From assembly GCA_035560235.1 (NCBI GenBank), contig DATMAG010000116.1, positions 186,001-250,000 on the forward strand: a DNA stretch of 64,000 bases, in the 5' to 3' direction. The stretch comes from DASRDU01 sp035560235. Lineage in GTDB: Bacteria > Acidobacteriota > Blastocatellia > RBC074. A program made the translations under genes and the position numbers. Below the pieces are notes generated by a model. The model worked only from the letters and a program-made list of their open reading frames with translations, did no database searches and had not been told where the DNA came from. Shown piece after piece: positions 29,912 through 44,238 of the stretch (position 1 is the stretch's first letter; every line of letters starts with the position of its first letter).

Positions 29912-31597
29912 ATGCTCCCTCGTTATCTGACCAGAGCGCTGGTCGTGTTACTCACACTCAGTCTCACACTCACTGCGGTTCCGGCTCAGAAGGCCCGTCA
30001 CGGCAAGGCTCCGATTCAGGTGGAAGACCTCAGGCAGTGGCTTTCATATCTGGCTTCGGATGAACTCGAAGGCCGCGCCACCTTCTCTGAAGGCCTCGGA
30101 CTCGCGGCGGCTTACATTGCCGAACAGTTGCGCGCCTGGCACATCAAACCGGGCGGCGACAACGGTTCGTACTTTCAGCGCGTGCGCGTGCTCGGCGTCA
30201 AAAGCACCAGTCGCTCGACGCTGACGGTTGAAGTGAACGGACAGACGCGAACATTCAGGGACGGCGAAGGCATCACCTTTCCGAAAAATGTCGGCGGCAA
30301 ACGCAGCTTCACGGTGGATCAGATCGAATTTATGGGTTACGGCCTCGATGCGCCGCTCGCTAATCACAACGATTACGCAGGCAAAGACGTGAAGGGCAAG
30401 GCCGTCGTTTACCTCGGCAGCGCGGGGCCGAAAGGACTCAGCCCGCAATTTCGCCGCGCGCTCGGCGGTCGCGCCCGTTACGCGACAGATCAGCGGCAGG
30501 CGGTGGCAAGCATTGGCCCGGCAGGCGGTGGTTTCGGCGGCAGGCCCGGCGGCGCTGCGGCAGGCGGGCGCGGAATTGAACAGGCTGATTTCACCACCGT
30601 GCAGCGGCTTGATAATCCGCTGCCCCCGGCAGTGACGGCGCAGGATGAGTTCTTTGAGTTTCTCTTCAGTAATGCCGAGGTCAGATATGCCGAACTCAAA
30701 GACAAGGCCGCGAAGCAGGAGCCGCTGCCTTCGTTCACGCTCAAAGGCGTCAGATTCACTTTCAACCTCGATGCCGATTATCAGGTCGTGCGCACGCAGT
30801 TCACGCGCAACGTTATCGGCATCGTTGAAGGCACTGATCCGAAGCTGAAGGATACCTTCGTCACTTTCGGCGCGCACTATGACCACGTTGGTTATGCCGA
30901 AGGCGAAGTCGTCAACGGCACTCGTCAGGGCGCAGTCGGGCGCGTCAAACAGGGCGCGGCTGATGATCGCATCTGGAACGGCGCTGATGACGACGGCTCA
31001 GGCACGGTGACGCTGCTCGGCATTGCCAAAGCCTTTGCGACCGGGCCGAAAACGAAACGCTCAGTCGCCTTCATCTGGCACGCGGGCGAAGAGCGCGGGC
31101 TGCTCGGTTCGCGTTACAACGCCGACTATCCGGCCATTGCGATTGAAAAGACCGTCGCCAATCTCAATATGGATATGGTCGGGCGCAACCGCGACGACAA
31201 GGCCGAAGAAGAGAATACTGTTTATCTGGTCGGCTCTGACCGCATCAGCACTGAACTGCACAACATCACGGTCGAAGCCAACACGAGCCTCGCGCGCCCG
31301 CTCCGGCTCGATTTTGAGATGAACGATCCGACCGATCTCGAACAGGTTTACTACCGCAGCGATCATTACAGCTACGCGGCCAAAGGCATTCCGATTGTGT
31401 TTTACACGACCGGCCTGCACGGCGACTATCACTTCAACACCGACAGCGTCGAGAAGATCAACTTCGAGAAGATGGCGCGCATCGGCCAGCTGGTTTATGA
31501 AACCGGACGCCGCGTGGCGAACCTCGACCACGCTCCGGCCCGCGACAACAAAGGCCCGCGCGTCGGCAAGGGCAGCAACGGCAGGCTCACCGAGTAA
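29912..31597 (+). CDS. Exported M28-family zinc aminopeptidase
   Basis: This is a secreted metallopeptidase of the M28 (aminopeptidase Y/S) clan with two zinc ions. It has 561 residues. A signal peptide (about 1-27) is followed by a PA-type insert (about 130-180, MGYGLDAPLANHNDYAGKDVKGKAVVYLG) and a glycine-rich insert (about 205-225). The catalytic half has VTFGAHYDHVGY (first ligand His), NGADDDGSGTVTLL (bridging Asp), WHAGEERGLLGSR (general-base Glu and ligand Glu), NLNMDMVGRN (ligand Asp) and the last ligand His near YHFNTDSVEKIN. AGGAGG precedes the ATG. Confidence 0.92.
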   Translation: MLPRYLTRALVVLLTLSLTLTAVPAQKARHGKAPIQVEDLRQWLSYLASDELEGRATFSEGLGLAAAYIAEQLRAWHIKPGGDNGSYFQRVRVLGVKSTSRSTLTVEVNGQTRTFRDGEGITFPKNVGGKRSFTVDQIEFMGYGLDAPLANHNDYAGKDVKGKAVVYLGSAGPKGLSPQFRRALGGRARYATDQRQAVASIGPAGGGFGGRPGGAAAGGRGIEQADFTTVQRLDNPLPPAVTAQDEFFEFLFSNAEVRYAELKDKAAKQEPLPSFTLKGVRFTFNLDADYQVVRTQFTRNVIGIVEGTDPKLKDTFVTFGAHYDHVGYAEGEVVNGTRQGAVGRVKQGAADDRIWNGADDDGSGTVTLLGIAKAFATGPKTKRSVAFIWHAGEERGLLGSRYNADYPAIAIEKTVANLNMDMVGRNRDDKAEEENTVYLVGSDRISTELHNITVEANTSLARPLRLDFEMNDPTDLEQVYYRSDHYSYAAKGIPIVFYTTGLHGDYHFNTDSVEKINFEKMARIGQLVYETGRRVANLDHAPARDNKGPRVGKGSNGRLTE

Positions 31598-31703
31598 GCT
31601 GTCCGCGCTTCACTGCCGAATCTGAAATCGGAGTTTCAGAAGAAACCGCGCCCTGACCTGAGAGGGCTGAAGATCGCCGTTTTACAAATTCTGCGGTAAA
31701 AGA

Positions 31704-31745
31704 TTCAGGCGTGCCCGGTCTGATGAAAAGCCGGACACGCCTGAA
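31704..31745. terminator. Terminator hairpin between convergent M28 and amidohydrolase genes
   Basis: Arms 31704-31718 and 31731-31745 form a 15-bp stem with one wobble and a 12-base loop. On the minus strand the stem is followed by ATCTTTTA, so it best serves the amidohydrolase transcript; it may also stop the M28 transcript. Confidence 0.65.
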
Positions 31746-31763
31746 ATCATCTGACGAGCGGAA

Positions 31764-34700
31764 TTACTTCGGCTCAGTATCCCACCAGTATTGCGGCGTC
31801 AGCTTCTTCTGCGCCGGCCAGACCTGGTCGAGCGTGTCGCCTTCGAACAACTCGCCGTTCTTCATCACGTATTTGATCGTGTTGGTGTTGCGAATGTCGA
31901 GCAGCGGGTTTTTATCGAGCACGATCAGATCAGCGAATTTGCCCGCTTCGAGTGAACCGACATCACGATTCAGGCCGATGGCTTCAGCGCCGAAGATCGT
32001 CGCGCAGCGCAATGCATCGTGCGTTGACATCCCGCCTGATTGCAGGTTCCACAGTTCCCAGTGACAGCCGATGCCCTGCATCTGGCCGTGACCGCCAAGA
32101 CAGACGCGGCCACCGGCTTTGACGATCTTTGCGGCTCCGGCGGCAATGCCCGTGTGACCGTATTCATCGGGATGGAACCACTGCCCGCGACGGCGCAGCA
32201 TCGTCATCAGCAGTTCACGCGGAATGAAGCGCGACAGTTTTTTGTTGCCCACCGTGTCGGTGTTTTCAAAGTAATAGTTCTCAGTCCACGGCGCGCCGTA
32301 AGCGACCAGAATCGTCGGCGTGTAATAGGTCTTTGACTGCGCGACGAATTCGGCAATATCCTTGTAAACGGGCTGAATCGGCAGCGAATGTTCATTGCCC
32401 GAAAAGCCGTCAATCATCTGCGACAGGTCGAGTTTCATATCCAGCGCGCCTTCGGTCGTCGGCGTGATCTGAAACTCTTTGCAGGCAAGCGCCACCCACT
32501 GCCGCACGATGCGATCACCGGCGACATATTCCTTGAGCGTGTCGGTCCTGTAAGCCTCGCGGTAGCGTTTGATGTAATTGCGCGTCGAATCCTTGTCATC
32601 AAGGCCCGAACGATCAAAGACGCCCGGCCCCGTCGTCAGAATGCGCGGGCCGATGATGTCGCCCGTTTCGACCAGATCGGCGTAAGCATAAACGTCGGTC
32701 GTTGACGATTGCGGGTCGCGCGTCGTCGTCACGCCGTAAGCGAGGTTCGCCAGGTACTGCCAGACCTGCGTCTGATGCACGTCACGCGGCGGCCACATAT
32801 GCGCGTGCACATCAACGAAGCCTGGAATGATCGTCTTGCCGGTCACATCAATGACCTTCGCGCCTGCCGGATAGGTTGCCCTGCCTCTGGCCGGAGCCGG
32901 TCTGATTTCAGTGATGCGATTATCAGTGACGATAACATCGCCTTTTTCGATGACCTCATCGCCTTTCATCGTGATGATGCGCGCACCGCTCAGCACGACT
33001 GTGCCTTTGGTTCTGGCGCGCGGCATCTCGACTGTCAGTTCAGTGCTTTCAGGTTTGTCGGCGGTGATGTTCTGCCGATAGAACTTCGTGCCCCACGACC
33101 ACGTCACCGACTTGCCGTCAGCCGACCAGTTCAGATAATCGCCGCCCTCGGCAGACATCTTTTTGACCGGCACTGATGAAACCGGGCCGGTGACGCTGAC
33201 GGTGACTGTCTCCCTGCCTGCTTTCGGAATCGTGACGAGGTAATGTTTGCCCTGCACTTCGCAGAAAGCCTGCGTGCCATCAGGAGAAACTTTGATGACG
33301 CTGGCCGAAGCCTGCTGTGGCGGCGCGCCGCTGCCATTCACTTTCAGATGCGTGCGCCGGTCGAAGCCGTCAAGCCTGACCGAAGTCAGTCCCTGAAATG
33401 TCGTCACATAAACCCGCTGCGGATCGCTGCTGAAATGCGGATAACGTCCGCCCTGCGTCGAAGCAATCAGCGTCGAATCGCCGCCGCCTGCGGGAATCCA
33501 GCGCAGATCGGTGCCGGTGCTGCCGCCCACGCCTGTGATTTCGCCTTCGGTCTTGCCGTGCAGCAGGGCTTCGGTTTCAGAACCGAATTCGTGATCCTGT
33601 CGCAGATCGGCAAAAAGCTGATCGGCCACTGCGCCCGAAACAAAAACAATCTTCGAGTTGTCGGGCGAGTAAACCGGGTAAGAATAAAACGCGGCGCGCT
33701 TCGTCAACTGCTCCGGCTGCCCGCCATCAGCCGCAACGCGGTAAATGTGACCGCCGTCCCTCGTCCACGTAACAAAGGCAACATAGCGGCCATCGGGCGA
33801 CCACGCAGGCATAAATTCACCGACCGTCAGATTCGTCAGACGGCGCGGCGTGCCGTTCGGCAGATCGCTGACGTAAAGTTTATTGAAGGCCGTAAACACA
33901 ACGCGCCTGCCATCGGGCGACATGGCCGGATAGCGAATCAGCCGCGCCTTCACGTTGTCGCTGTCATCGAGGCGATAATCAAAATGCAGCCGCGCCGCAA
34001 TGTCAGCTTCGACTTTCGCCGTGAAGGGAATGACCGTCGCCTGTCCCGTTTCAAAATCAACGCGCTTGATTTTGCCGTCAATCGGCACGATCAGCGACTT
34101 GCCATCGGGCATGAACGCATAGCCGGGGAACGTGTCGCGGGTCGCGCGCGATTCCTGATCGTCGCGCGTCACGCCGTTGATCAGCCAGCGTTCATCGCCT
34201 GTTTCCAGATCGCGCACGCGCATCGCTGTTTTGCTTTCGTAGCGCGTGACGTAAACCAGCTTCTTTCCGTCAGGCGAAAGCAGCGGACGCATCGCGCTGC
34301 CCTGCGCGTTGGTGATCGTCGCGGTTTCGCTGGTTTCGCGGTCAAAGCGCACGATCTGCCAGATCGGAAACTGCGCGTTGTAATTGAATGCGCCATTGCG
34401 CTGCGCGTAATAAATGAAACGTCCATCGGGCGAAGCGACCGCGCCCATCTTGTTCAGTTGCGGCTGCGGCGGGCCTGATGGCGGCTGTCCCGGTGTCGGT
34501 GGCGGCGGAGGCGGAGGGCCAAGACTGACGCCAGTGCCGCCGTCCTTGTGCCACAGATAAACGTGAAATGTGCCGATGCCGCGCTCTGATTTTGAAGCGA
34601 TGATGTAATTGCCATCGGGCGTCCACGAAGGCGAGAGGAAATAGAGCATCCCTGCGCCGCGCCCTTTGGTAATGGCTTTCGGCTCGCTGCCGTCGGGTTT

Positions 34701-35090
34701 GCAGACCCACAACTGCTCAGCGCCGCTGCGGTCGCTCGTGAAGGCGATCAGTTTGCCGTCGGGCGAAAACTTCGGCTGCGATTCAAACGACATGCCGCCG
34801 ATGATGCGCTTTGCCTCGCCGCCCGCAATCGGCATCGTGTAAATGTCACCGAGCAGGTCAAAGACAATCGTCTGCCCGTCCGGCGAAACATCGAGCGACA
34901 TCCACGTGCCTTCATCGGTCGTGAATGAAACTTTGCCTTCGGGCTTGAGCAGCAGTTCTTCTTCCTTCTTCTTTTCGTCCTTCTTCTCTTCCTGCTGTGC
35001 GAAGGCCGAAGATAAGGAAATGAGGGGACTGCTGATCAGCGAAGCGATCAGCAGCAGGAGCAATGCCTGTGAACGAAGCATTCTGTTCAT
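31764..35090 (-). CDS. TolB-like propeller fused to amidohydrolase, exported
   Basis: The protein is about 1108 residues. A signal peptide (ending SSAFAQQ) and a Glu/Lys-rich stretch precede a WD40/TolB-like beta-propeller (about 40-690, with repeated SPDGKxxxF units such as FSPDGKLIAFTSDRSG). The metal-dependent amidohydrolase domain occupies about 705-1105. It opens VIDVTGKTIIPGFVDVHAH, whose HxH supplies metal ligands, and includes LGGHGQMQG and ADLIVLDKNPLLDI near the end. The propeller probably guards or presents a peptide-like or imide substrate; the reaction is not known. I used ATG 35090 because GGAG lies just upstream and the signal peptide follows at once. The acylase gene is upstream on the same strand. 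Confidence 0.9.
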   Translation of the reverse strand: MNRMLRSQALLLLLIASLISSPLISLSSAFAQQEEKKDEKKKEEELLLKPEGKVSFTTDEGTWMSLDVSPDGQTIVFDLLGDIYTMPIAGGEAKRIIGGMSFESQPKFSPDGKLIAFTSDRSGAEQLWVCKPDGSEPKAITKGRGAGMLYFLSPSWTPDGNYIIASKSERGIGTFHVYLWHKDGGTGVSLGPPPPPPPTPGQPPSGPPQPQLNKMGAVASPDGRFIYYAQRNGAFNYNAQFPIWQIVRFDRETSETATITNAQGSAMRPLLSPDGKKLVYVTRYESKTAMRVRDLETGDERWLINGVTRDDQESRATRDTFPGYAFMPDGKSLIVPIDGKIKRVDFETGQATVIPFTAKVEADIAARLHFDYRLDDSDNVKARLIRYPAMSPDGRRVVFTAFNKLYVSDLPNGTPRRLTNLTVGEFMPAWSPDGRYVAFVTWTRDGGHIYRVAADGGQPEQLTKRAAFYSYPVYSPDNSKIVFVSGAVADQLFADLRQDHEFGSETEALLHGKTEGEITGVGGSTGTDLRWIPAGGGDSTLIASTQGGRYPHFSSDPQRVYVTTFQGLTSVRLDGFDRRTHLKVNGSGAPPQQASASVIKVSPDGTQAFCEVQGKHYLVTIPKAGRETVTVSVTGPVSSVPVKKMSAEGGDYLNWSADGKSVTWSWGTKFYRQNITADKPESTELTVEMPRARTKGTVVLSGARIITMKGDEVIEKGDVIVTDNRITEIRPAPARGRATYPAGAKVIDVTGKTIIPGFVDVHAHMWPPRDVHQTQVWQYLANLAYGVTTTRDPQSSTTDVYAYADLVETGDIIGPRILTTGPGVFDRSGLDDKDSTRNYIKRYREAYRTDTLKEYVAGDRIVRQWVALACKEFQITPTTEGALDMKLDLSQMIDGFSGNEHSLPIQPVYKDIAEFVAQSKTYYTPTILVAYGAPWTENYYFENTDTVGNKKLSRFIPRELLMTMLRRRGQWFHPDEYGHTGIAAGAAKIVKAGGRVCLGGHGQMQGIGCHWELWNLQSGGMSTHDALRCATIFGAEAIGLNRDVGSLEAGKFADLIVLDKNPLLDIRNTNTIKYVMKNGELFEGDTLDQVWPAQKKLTPQYWWDTEPK

Positions 35091-35140
35091 TGTGTGGTCT
35101 CCATTGAATCGGCAATATCGGCGGGCCGAAGAAGAGATGA

Positions 35141-35220
35141 CAGAACACACGGAATAAACGGAACAGACGAAAAAATAACTGAAGCATTTCGTTTGTTCCG
35201 TTCTTTCTGCGTGTTCCGCG
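35141..35220. repeat. ACGGAACAGACGAAA-type inverted repeat between acylase and amidohydrolase genes
   Basis: The arm 35141-35172 and the inverse arm 35187-35220 pair over about 32 bases with some mismatches; the inner 15 bases pair with one wobble. The words (CGGAACA, ACGAAA) are shared with the purF-purM repeat. The right end lies 4 bases from the acylase stop. Confidence 0.7.
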
Positions 35221-35223
35221 ATC

Positions 35224-37485
<2,262 letters not shown>

Positions 37486-37577
37486 TGATGCCTCCTTGTG
37501 AGAGTTGTCAGGGGAGCGGCCGGTAAAAGTATTCACATCGCAGGCCACTGCGCGGCAGTCGAATTGAGCCGTGCAAC

Positions 37578-37679
37578 TCTTTGCCGCACAGCGACGATTG
37601 AATATTCAGAAATCTTTGCCGCGGAGCAGCAGTTGAATATTCGGAAGTCTTTGCCGCAGTCTTTGCCGCAGAGCGGCAG
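37578..37679. repeat. Degenerate 35-bp tandem repeat
   Basis: Units starting TCTTTGCCGC begin at 37578, 37613, 37648 and 37660. The first two are full (35-base period, both carrying TTGAATATTC), the third is cut to 12 bases and the fourth to 20. It fills the gap between the 2Fe-2S gene and the acylase. It is too few and too imperfect for CRISPR. Confidence 0.75.
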
Positions 37680-37712
37680 GGAATGTGGACTATTCCTTTT
37701 CTCTTTGACTGC

Positions 37713-38717
37713 TTATTTTCTGCTGTCCACGGTTTCGGCTTCCGTCTCTTCAATCTTTTTCAGCCTCCACAGCAATCCGTTCCAGGGAGGAATGACGATT
37801 GAGACGTTGCCGTGAGCGCGCGTCTGACAGGCCAGGCGAATCGGCGAATCGGGCGCGGCATTGAAGCCCGGATAACAGAAGACGCTGTTCATTTTGTCTG
37901 TTTCCAGACGGGTCGGCGCCGAAACCTTTGAAGCGTCTGACAGCACTCCGACCCAGCACGTGCCGCACGCGGCGGTGCGGCATTCAACCGGAATCGGGCC
38001 TTCACCAGCCACACAGCGCGCGTCCTTCAGGTGATGCGGTCGCGCGTCGAGCTTTGCCGCCATCGTCAGATCCTGCAGGTTGATTGCCGGGAATTTCGCT
38101 GCCGGATCGTTCTCGTCAAAGGTGACGGTGAAGCGTTTGTCCACCGTTCTGAGAAAAGCAAGTATTCCCTGCGAATCATCAGTCGCGCGCTCGCGCAGGA
38201 TCTGCTCAGGCGATCTGTCAGGCTTTGCCGACAGCGGCGCTGACGGCTGTCTGAATAACTCGTGACCGACCTGCTGCAAAGTCATAAAGGCAACCGCAGT
38301 GATGGCTGTGAGCAGCAGCCTGTCAGCCTTGACTTCACCGGCCACTTTGCCTGCGACTTCGAGAATCTGATCTTCGAGCGAGAGGCTGTGCGGCGCGCTT
38401 GAAGATTCGGCATAAGCGGCGACTGCCTTTTTCACCTGCGGCCACCAGCGATGGCCGTAGAGAAAATGGGCTGATGAATCCACCTGATCGGCAAGTCTCC
38501 ATTTGCCTTTCAGCACGAGGTCGCGCTCAAGCCGGGCCGGATCAGCCGCGCGGTCAAAGGCGCGTTTGAGCTTCAGCGGGAAAAAGGCGAACCAGATTTG
38601 CACGGCCCGGCGATCCACTTCGTGAACTGACGGCAGCAGTCTGAAGATCACCTGCGCCCAGGCTGCATCATCGTGCTGATTCAGCCAGGCCTCAAACAAA
38701 GTCTGATGTTCAGTCAT
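37713..38717 (-). CDS. 2Fe-2S ferredoxin-domain protein with long N-terminal region
   Basis: This is a 334-residue protein of unknown role. The N-terminal two thirds are mostly helical and unrecognised (RLLPSVHEVDRRAVQIWFAFFPLKL). One hydrophobic segment (ADRLLLTAITAVAFMTLQQVG) may be buried or membrane-inserted. The C-terminal part holds a plant-type ferredoxin motif: CRTAACGTC (C-x4-C-x2-C) and a fourth cysteine in IRLACQTRAHGNVSIVIPPWNG. It probably transfers electrons to or within an unidentified enzyme. I preferred ATG 38717 over a TTG at 38759. The 286 bases upstream to the YHS gene show nothing I can name. Confidence 0.75.
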   Translation of the reverse strand: MTEHQTLFEAWLNQHDDAAWAQVIFRLLPSVHEVDRRAVQIWFAFFPLKLKRAFDRAADPARLERDLVLKGKWRLADQVDSSAHFLYGHRWWPQVKKAVAAYAESSSAPHSLSLEDQILEVAGKVAGEVKADRLLLTAITAVAFMTLQQVGHELFRQPSAPLSAKPDRSPEQILRERATDDSQGILAFLRTVDKRFTVTFDENDPAAKFPAINLQDLTMAAKLDARPHHLKDARCVAGEGPIPVECRTAACGTCWVGVLSDASKVSAPTRLETDKMNSVFCYPGFNAAPDSPIRLACQTRAHGNVSIVIPPWNGLLWRLKKIEETEAETVDSRK

Positions 38718-39003
38718 CGGCGAATACTCTCCGTCTTCAGAGATGAAACTGTTCGGCAAGGATGAAATCGGGCGGTCAGTAAGCAGCGATGCGGCACCGC
38801 GACCACCCCGTATTTATTGCGTCCGGCGATTGCTGTCGGATGTGAAAAGATACCCGGAAGGACTGAGCCGCGGCAAGACCTGAAGGAAAAACGAAAGGCT
38901 CAACGGCAGGGGGTGATTAATAAACTGACTCCTGAACCCTCTTTCCTGATCCCTGATTTTCAGCCGGAAGGATTCAGGATTCAGGAAGTGAGATGGCGAA
39001 CTG

Positions 39004-39198
39004 TTACTGCTGCGGTTTCAGATAGCGTTCAGGATTTTTCTTCACTGTGTCGCGGCAACTGGCGCAGCAGAAATAAACCGTGCGCCCGCTGATGCCGGCG
39101 CTGACGTTTTTATCCACCGGTTCGCCAGTCACGGGACAGGTCGTGACGCCGTCGCCTTTGCCGAGAAACGTTTTTGCGGTCGGCGCGGCGTCGGGCAA
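39004..39198 (-). CDS. YHS/TRASH-type metal-binding domain protein (5' end probably frameshifted)
   Basis: This small protein has TCPVTGEPVDKNVSAGISG, then VYFCCASCRDTVKKNPERYL, the cysteine pattern and ending of YHS-type metal-binding domains seen beside copper/silver or sulfide-linked export systems. The in-frame start at 39198 is a TTG without a ribosome site. In a neighbouring frame directly upstream, sequence starting at a TTG overlapping the RND stop (39296) codes IIQIRNADKLRIEIVKTPKGV, then DETSDDAYG, which reads naturally into this domain if one base is gained or lost near 39198-39210. The real gene may therefore span 39004-39296 with a frameshift. It is last in the export operon. Confidence 0.6.
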   Translation of the reverse strand: MPDAAPTAKTFLGKGDGVTTCPVTGEPVDKNVSAGISGRTVYFCCASCRDTVKKNPERYLKPQQ

Positions 39199-39292
39199 CC
39201 GTAAGCATCATCTGAAGTCTCGTCTACCTTGACGCCTTTCGGAGTTTTCACGATCTCGATTCTGAGCTTGTCGGCGTTCCTGATTTGAATGA

Positions 39293-39296
<4 letters not shown>
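39129..39296 (-). other. Upstream half of the frameshifted YHS gene
   Basis: This frame starts with a TTG whose bases overlap the TGA stop of the RND pump gene, a usual arrangement for translational coupling. About 33 codons look genuinely coded (RNADKLRIEIVKTPKGV, then VDETSDDAYG), after which the frame becomes Arg/Pro-rich nonsense and the YHS frame takes over. A true mutation, a sequencing error or frameshifting cannot be distinguished here. Confidence 0.5.
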
Positions 39297-42586
<3,290 letters not shown>

Positions 42587-42624
42587 AGTTTCACTTTTTT
42601 CTGAAAAGCCCGGTCATCAGTCGG

Positions 42625-42811
42625 GAATGGAACGCGGATGACACGGATGCGACGGATCAGGACGGATTGATCGGTCTTTATCAGTTCTGATCAGTTGAAT
42701 CCGTGTTCTATTCAAAAAACTCTGAATGGAACACGGATGAAACGGATACGGTTGATTGAAACGGATTGATCTGTGCTGATCTGCCACATCAGTTTCATCC
42801 GCATTCCATTC
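42625..42811. repeat. Two tandem GGAATGGAACACGGATGA-type hairpin repeats
   Basis: Copy 1 (42625-42713) and copy 2 (42724-42811) are similar units of about 88 bases. Each begins GAATGGAACRCGGATGA and ends with the inverse (ATCCGTGTTCTATTC, ATCCGCATTCCATTC), so each folds into a long hairpin with GACGGATTGATC-like inner words. They fill the gap between adaptor and RND genes. Confidence 0.8.
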
Positions 42812-42820
42812 CTGTCCTGA

Positions 42821-44017
42821 CTACTGCACTTTGCTGCCGTCGCTCACTCCTGAGCCTGCATCAGTCACCACGCGGTCACCGTCGCTCAGACCTGACAACA
42901 CTTCGATGCGATCACCCGTTGCCTTGCCGAGGGTAATCAGGCGCAGGCGCGCGATGCCGGATGAATCAATCACGTAAACGCCGGTCAGTTGTCCGCGCTG
43001 CACGATGGCCTTTTGCGGAATCGTCATGGTCTTTCGCTCGCCTGCGGTAAAGCGCGCCCTGCCGAACAACCCGGAGCGCAGCAGCGAACGCGACGGCAGT
43101 TCGATTCTGACCGTATAACTGCGACTTGATGGATCGGCTGACGGCACGATTTCAACCACGCGCCCGCTCAGTTCTTCACCGCTGAGCGCGTCAATCAGCA
43201 CCGTGACCGGCTGATTCAGGCGCACGTCTCTGATGCGCGATTCTTCGACGGCGGCTTCGAGCCTGAAGCTGTTGCCGTCCTCAATCGTCAGCAGCGGCGC
43301 GCCCGGCGCAGCCAGCGTGCCGACATCAGCCTGCTTTGCAGTCACCACGCCGTTGATGGGCGCAGTGATGCGCGAATAACCGGCGTACACCTGCGCTCCG
43401 GCCACATCGGCCCTGGCCTGATCAATGCGGGCCGTGACCTGATTGCGGCCCGCCTGCATTGACTGCAGCATTCTGTCGGCGCGTTCGACTTCGGCTTCAG
43501 CGACTTTGTACCGCGCCTGCACTTCATCAAATTCCTGCTGACTGACCGACTCTCTTTCAAGCAGCGCCTGGTAGCGTTTGAAGGTCGCGGCGGCGAGGTT
43601 GCGACTGGCTTCAGCCGCAGCTTTGGCCGATTCGGCGGCGCGAATGTTCTTTTCAATCTCATCAGCCGAAGTCTGCGCCTCGCGCAATCCGGCCTGCGCC
43701 TTGTCGGTCTGAATGCGGGCATCGCGGCTGTCAATTTCAGCAAGCAGTTGCCCGGCGCGCACGCGGTCGCCTTCGCGCACGCGCATTGAAATCACGCTGC
43801 CGACGACTTTGGATGAAAGCGTGGTTGTGGTTTTCGAGCGCACCGTGCCGACAGCTTCGTAAAAATCAGTAACCGGTGCGGTCTTTACTGTTTCGGTCGG
43901 AACGTTTCTGACGACCGGAGTTTTTTCGAGTGAAGCCGCCTCCTGCTTTTTCGAGCAGGAGGCGGTGATCACCACCAGCAAAGCTGTCATCGCAAGGAGG
44001 GAAAGTCTGGTACTCAT
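42821..44017 (-). CDS. RND efflux periplasmic adaptor (membrane fusion lipoprotein)
   Basis: This protein connects the RND permease to TolC. From ATG 44017 it has 398 residues. The signal peptide ends in a lipobox-like ITASC, so it is probably a lipoprotein. The order is a short beta part, a half-lipoyl motif (SMRVREGDRVRAGQLLAEID), a long helical hairpin (about 75-175), the second lipoyl half (APINGVVTAKQADVGTLAAPG), beta-barrel and membrane-proximal domains. The C-terminal VTDAGSGVSDGSKV is usual. The frame stays open upstream into a repeat (44043-44069), so an earlier start is not favoured, though no strong ribosome site is visible. Confidence 0.92.
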   Translation of the reverse strand: MSTRLSLLAMTALLVVITASCSKKQEAASLEKTPVVRNVPTETVKTAPVTDFYEAVGTVRSKTTTTLSSKVVGSVISMRVREGDRVRAGQLLAEIDSRDARIQTDKAQAGLREAQTSADEIEKNIRAAESAKAAAEASRNLAAATFKRYQALLERESVSQQEFDEVQARYKVAEAEVERADRMLQSMQAGRNQVTARIDQARADVAGAQVYAGYSRITAPINGVVTAKQADVGTLAAPGAPLLTIEDGNSFRLEAAVEESRIRDVRLNQPVTVLIDALSGEELSGRVVEIVPSADPSSRSYTVRIELPSRSLLRSGLFGRARFTAGERKTMTIPQKAIVQRGQLTGVYVIDSSGIARLRLITLGKATGDRIEVLSGLSDGDRVVTDAGSGVSDGSKVQ

Positions 44018-44042
44018 ATGATTATTCGGGAAAAAGACTTTC

Positions 44043-44211
44043 ACCACGAAGAACGCGAAGAACACGAAGGAAGAGAAAGAAAAGGAGAAAGGGAGAGGAG
44101 AAGTGGCGAAAAGAGAAGTCTGAGCGCCCGCAATTGTGAATCTCCTTTTCCCCTTTTCACCTTTTCTCCTCTTCTTTCTTCCCCTCTTCGTGTTCTTCGT
44201 TTCTTCGTGGT
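44043..44211. repeat. Long purine/pyrimidine inverted repeat with CCACGAAGAACACGAAG ends
   Basis: Outer arms ACCACGAAGAACGCGAAGAA (from 44043) and the inverse ending TTCTTCGTGGT (44211) pair closely. Inside, a purine-rich left side (AGAGAAAGAAAAGGAGAAAG) faces a pyrimidine-rich right side. The whole 169 bases can form one very long imperfect hairpin with a loop near 44120-44140. It occupies the gap between tolC and adaptor genes. Confidence 0.8.
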
Positions 44212-44238
44212 TCGATTTTTCCTGAGTTCCGCACTGGC

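Noticed and set aside
33243..34478. 411-codon plus-strand frame inside the amidohydrolase region
   Set aside because: Composition is typical of an antisense shadow and it is fully covered by the propeller domain gene.
37578..37679. CRISPR array
   Set aside because: Only two full units, directly abutting with no unique spacers, and no cas genes nearby.
39195..39215. Programmed ribosomal frameshift in the YHS gene
   Set aside because: No slippery heptamer or downstream structure is evident; mutation or sequencing error is simpler.
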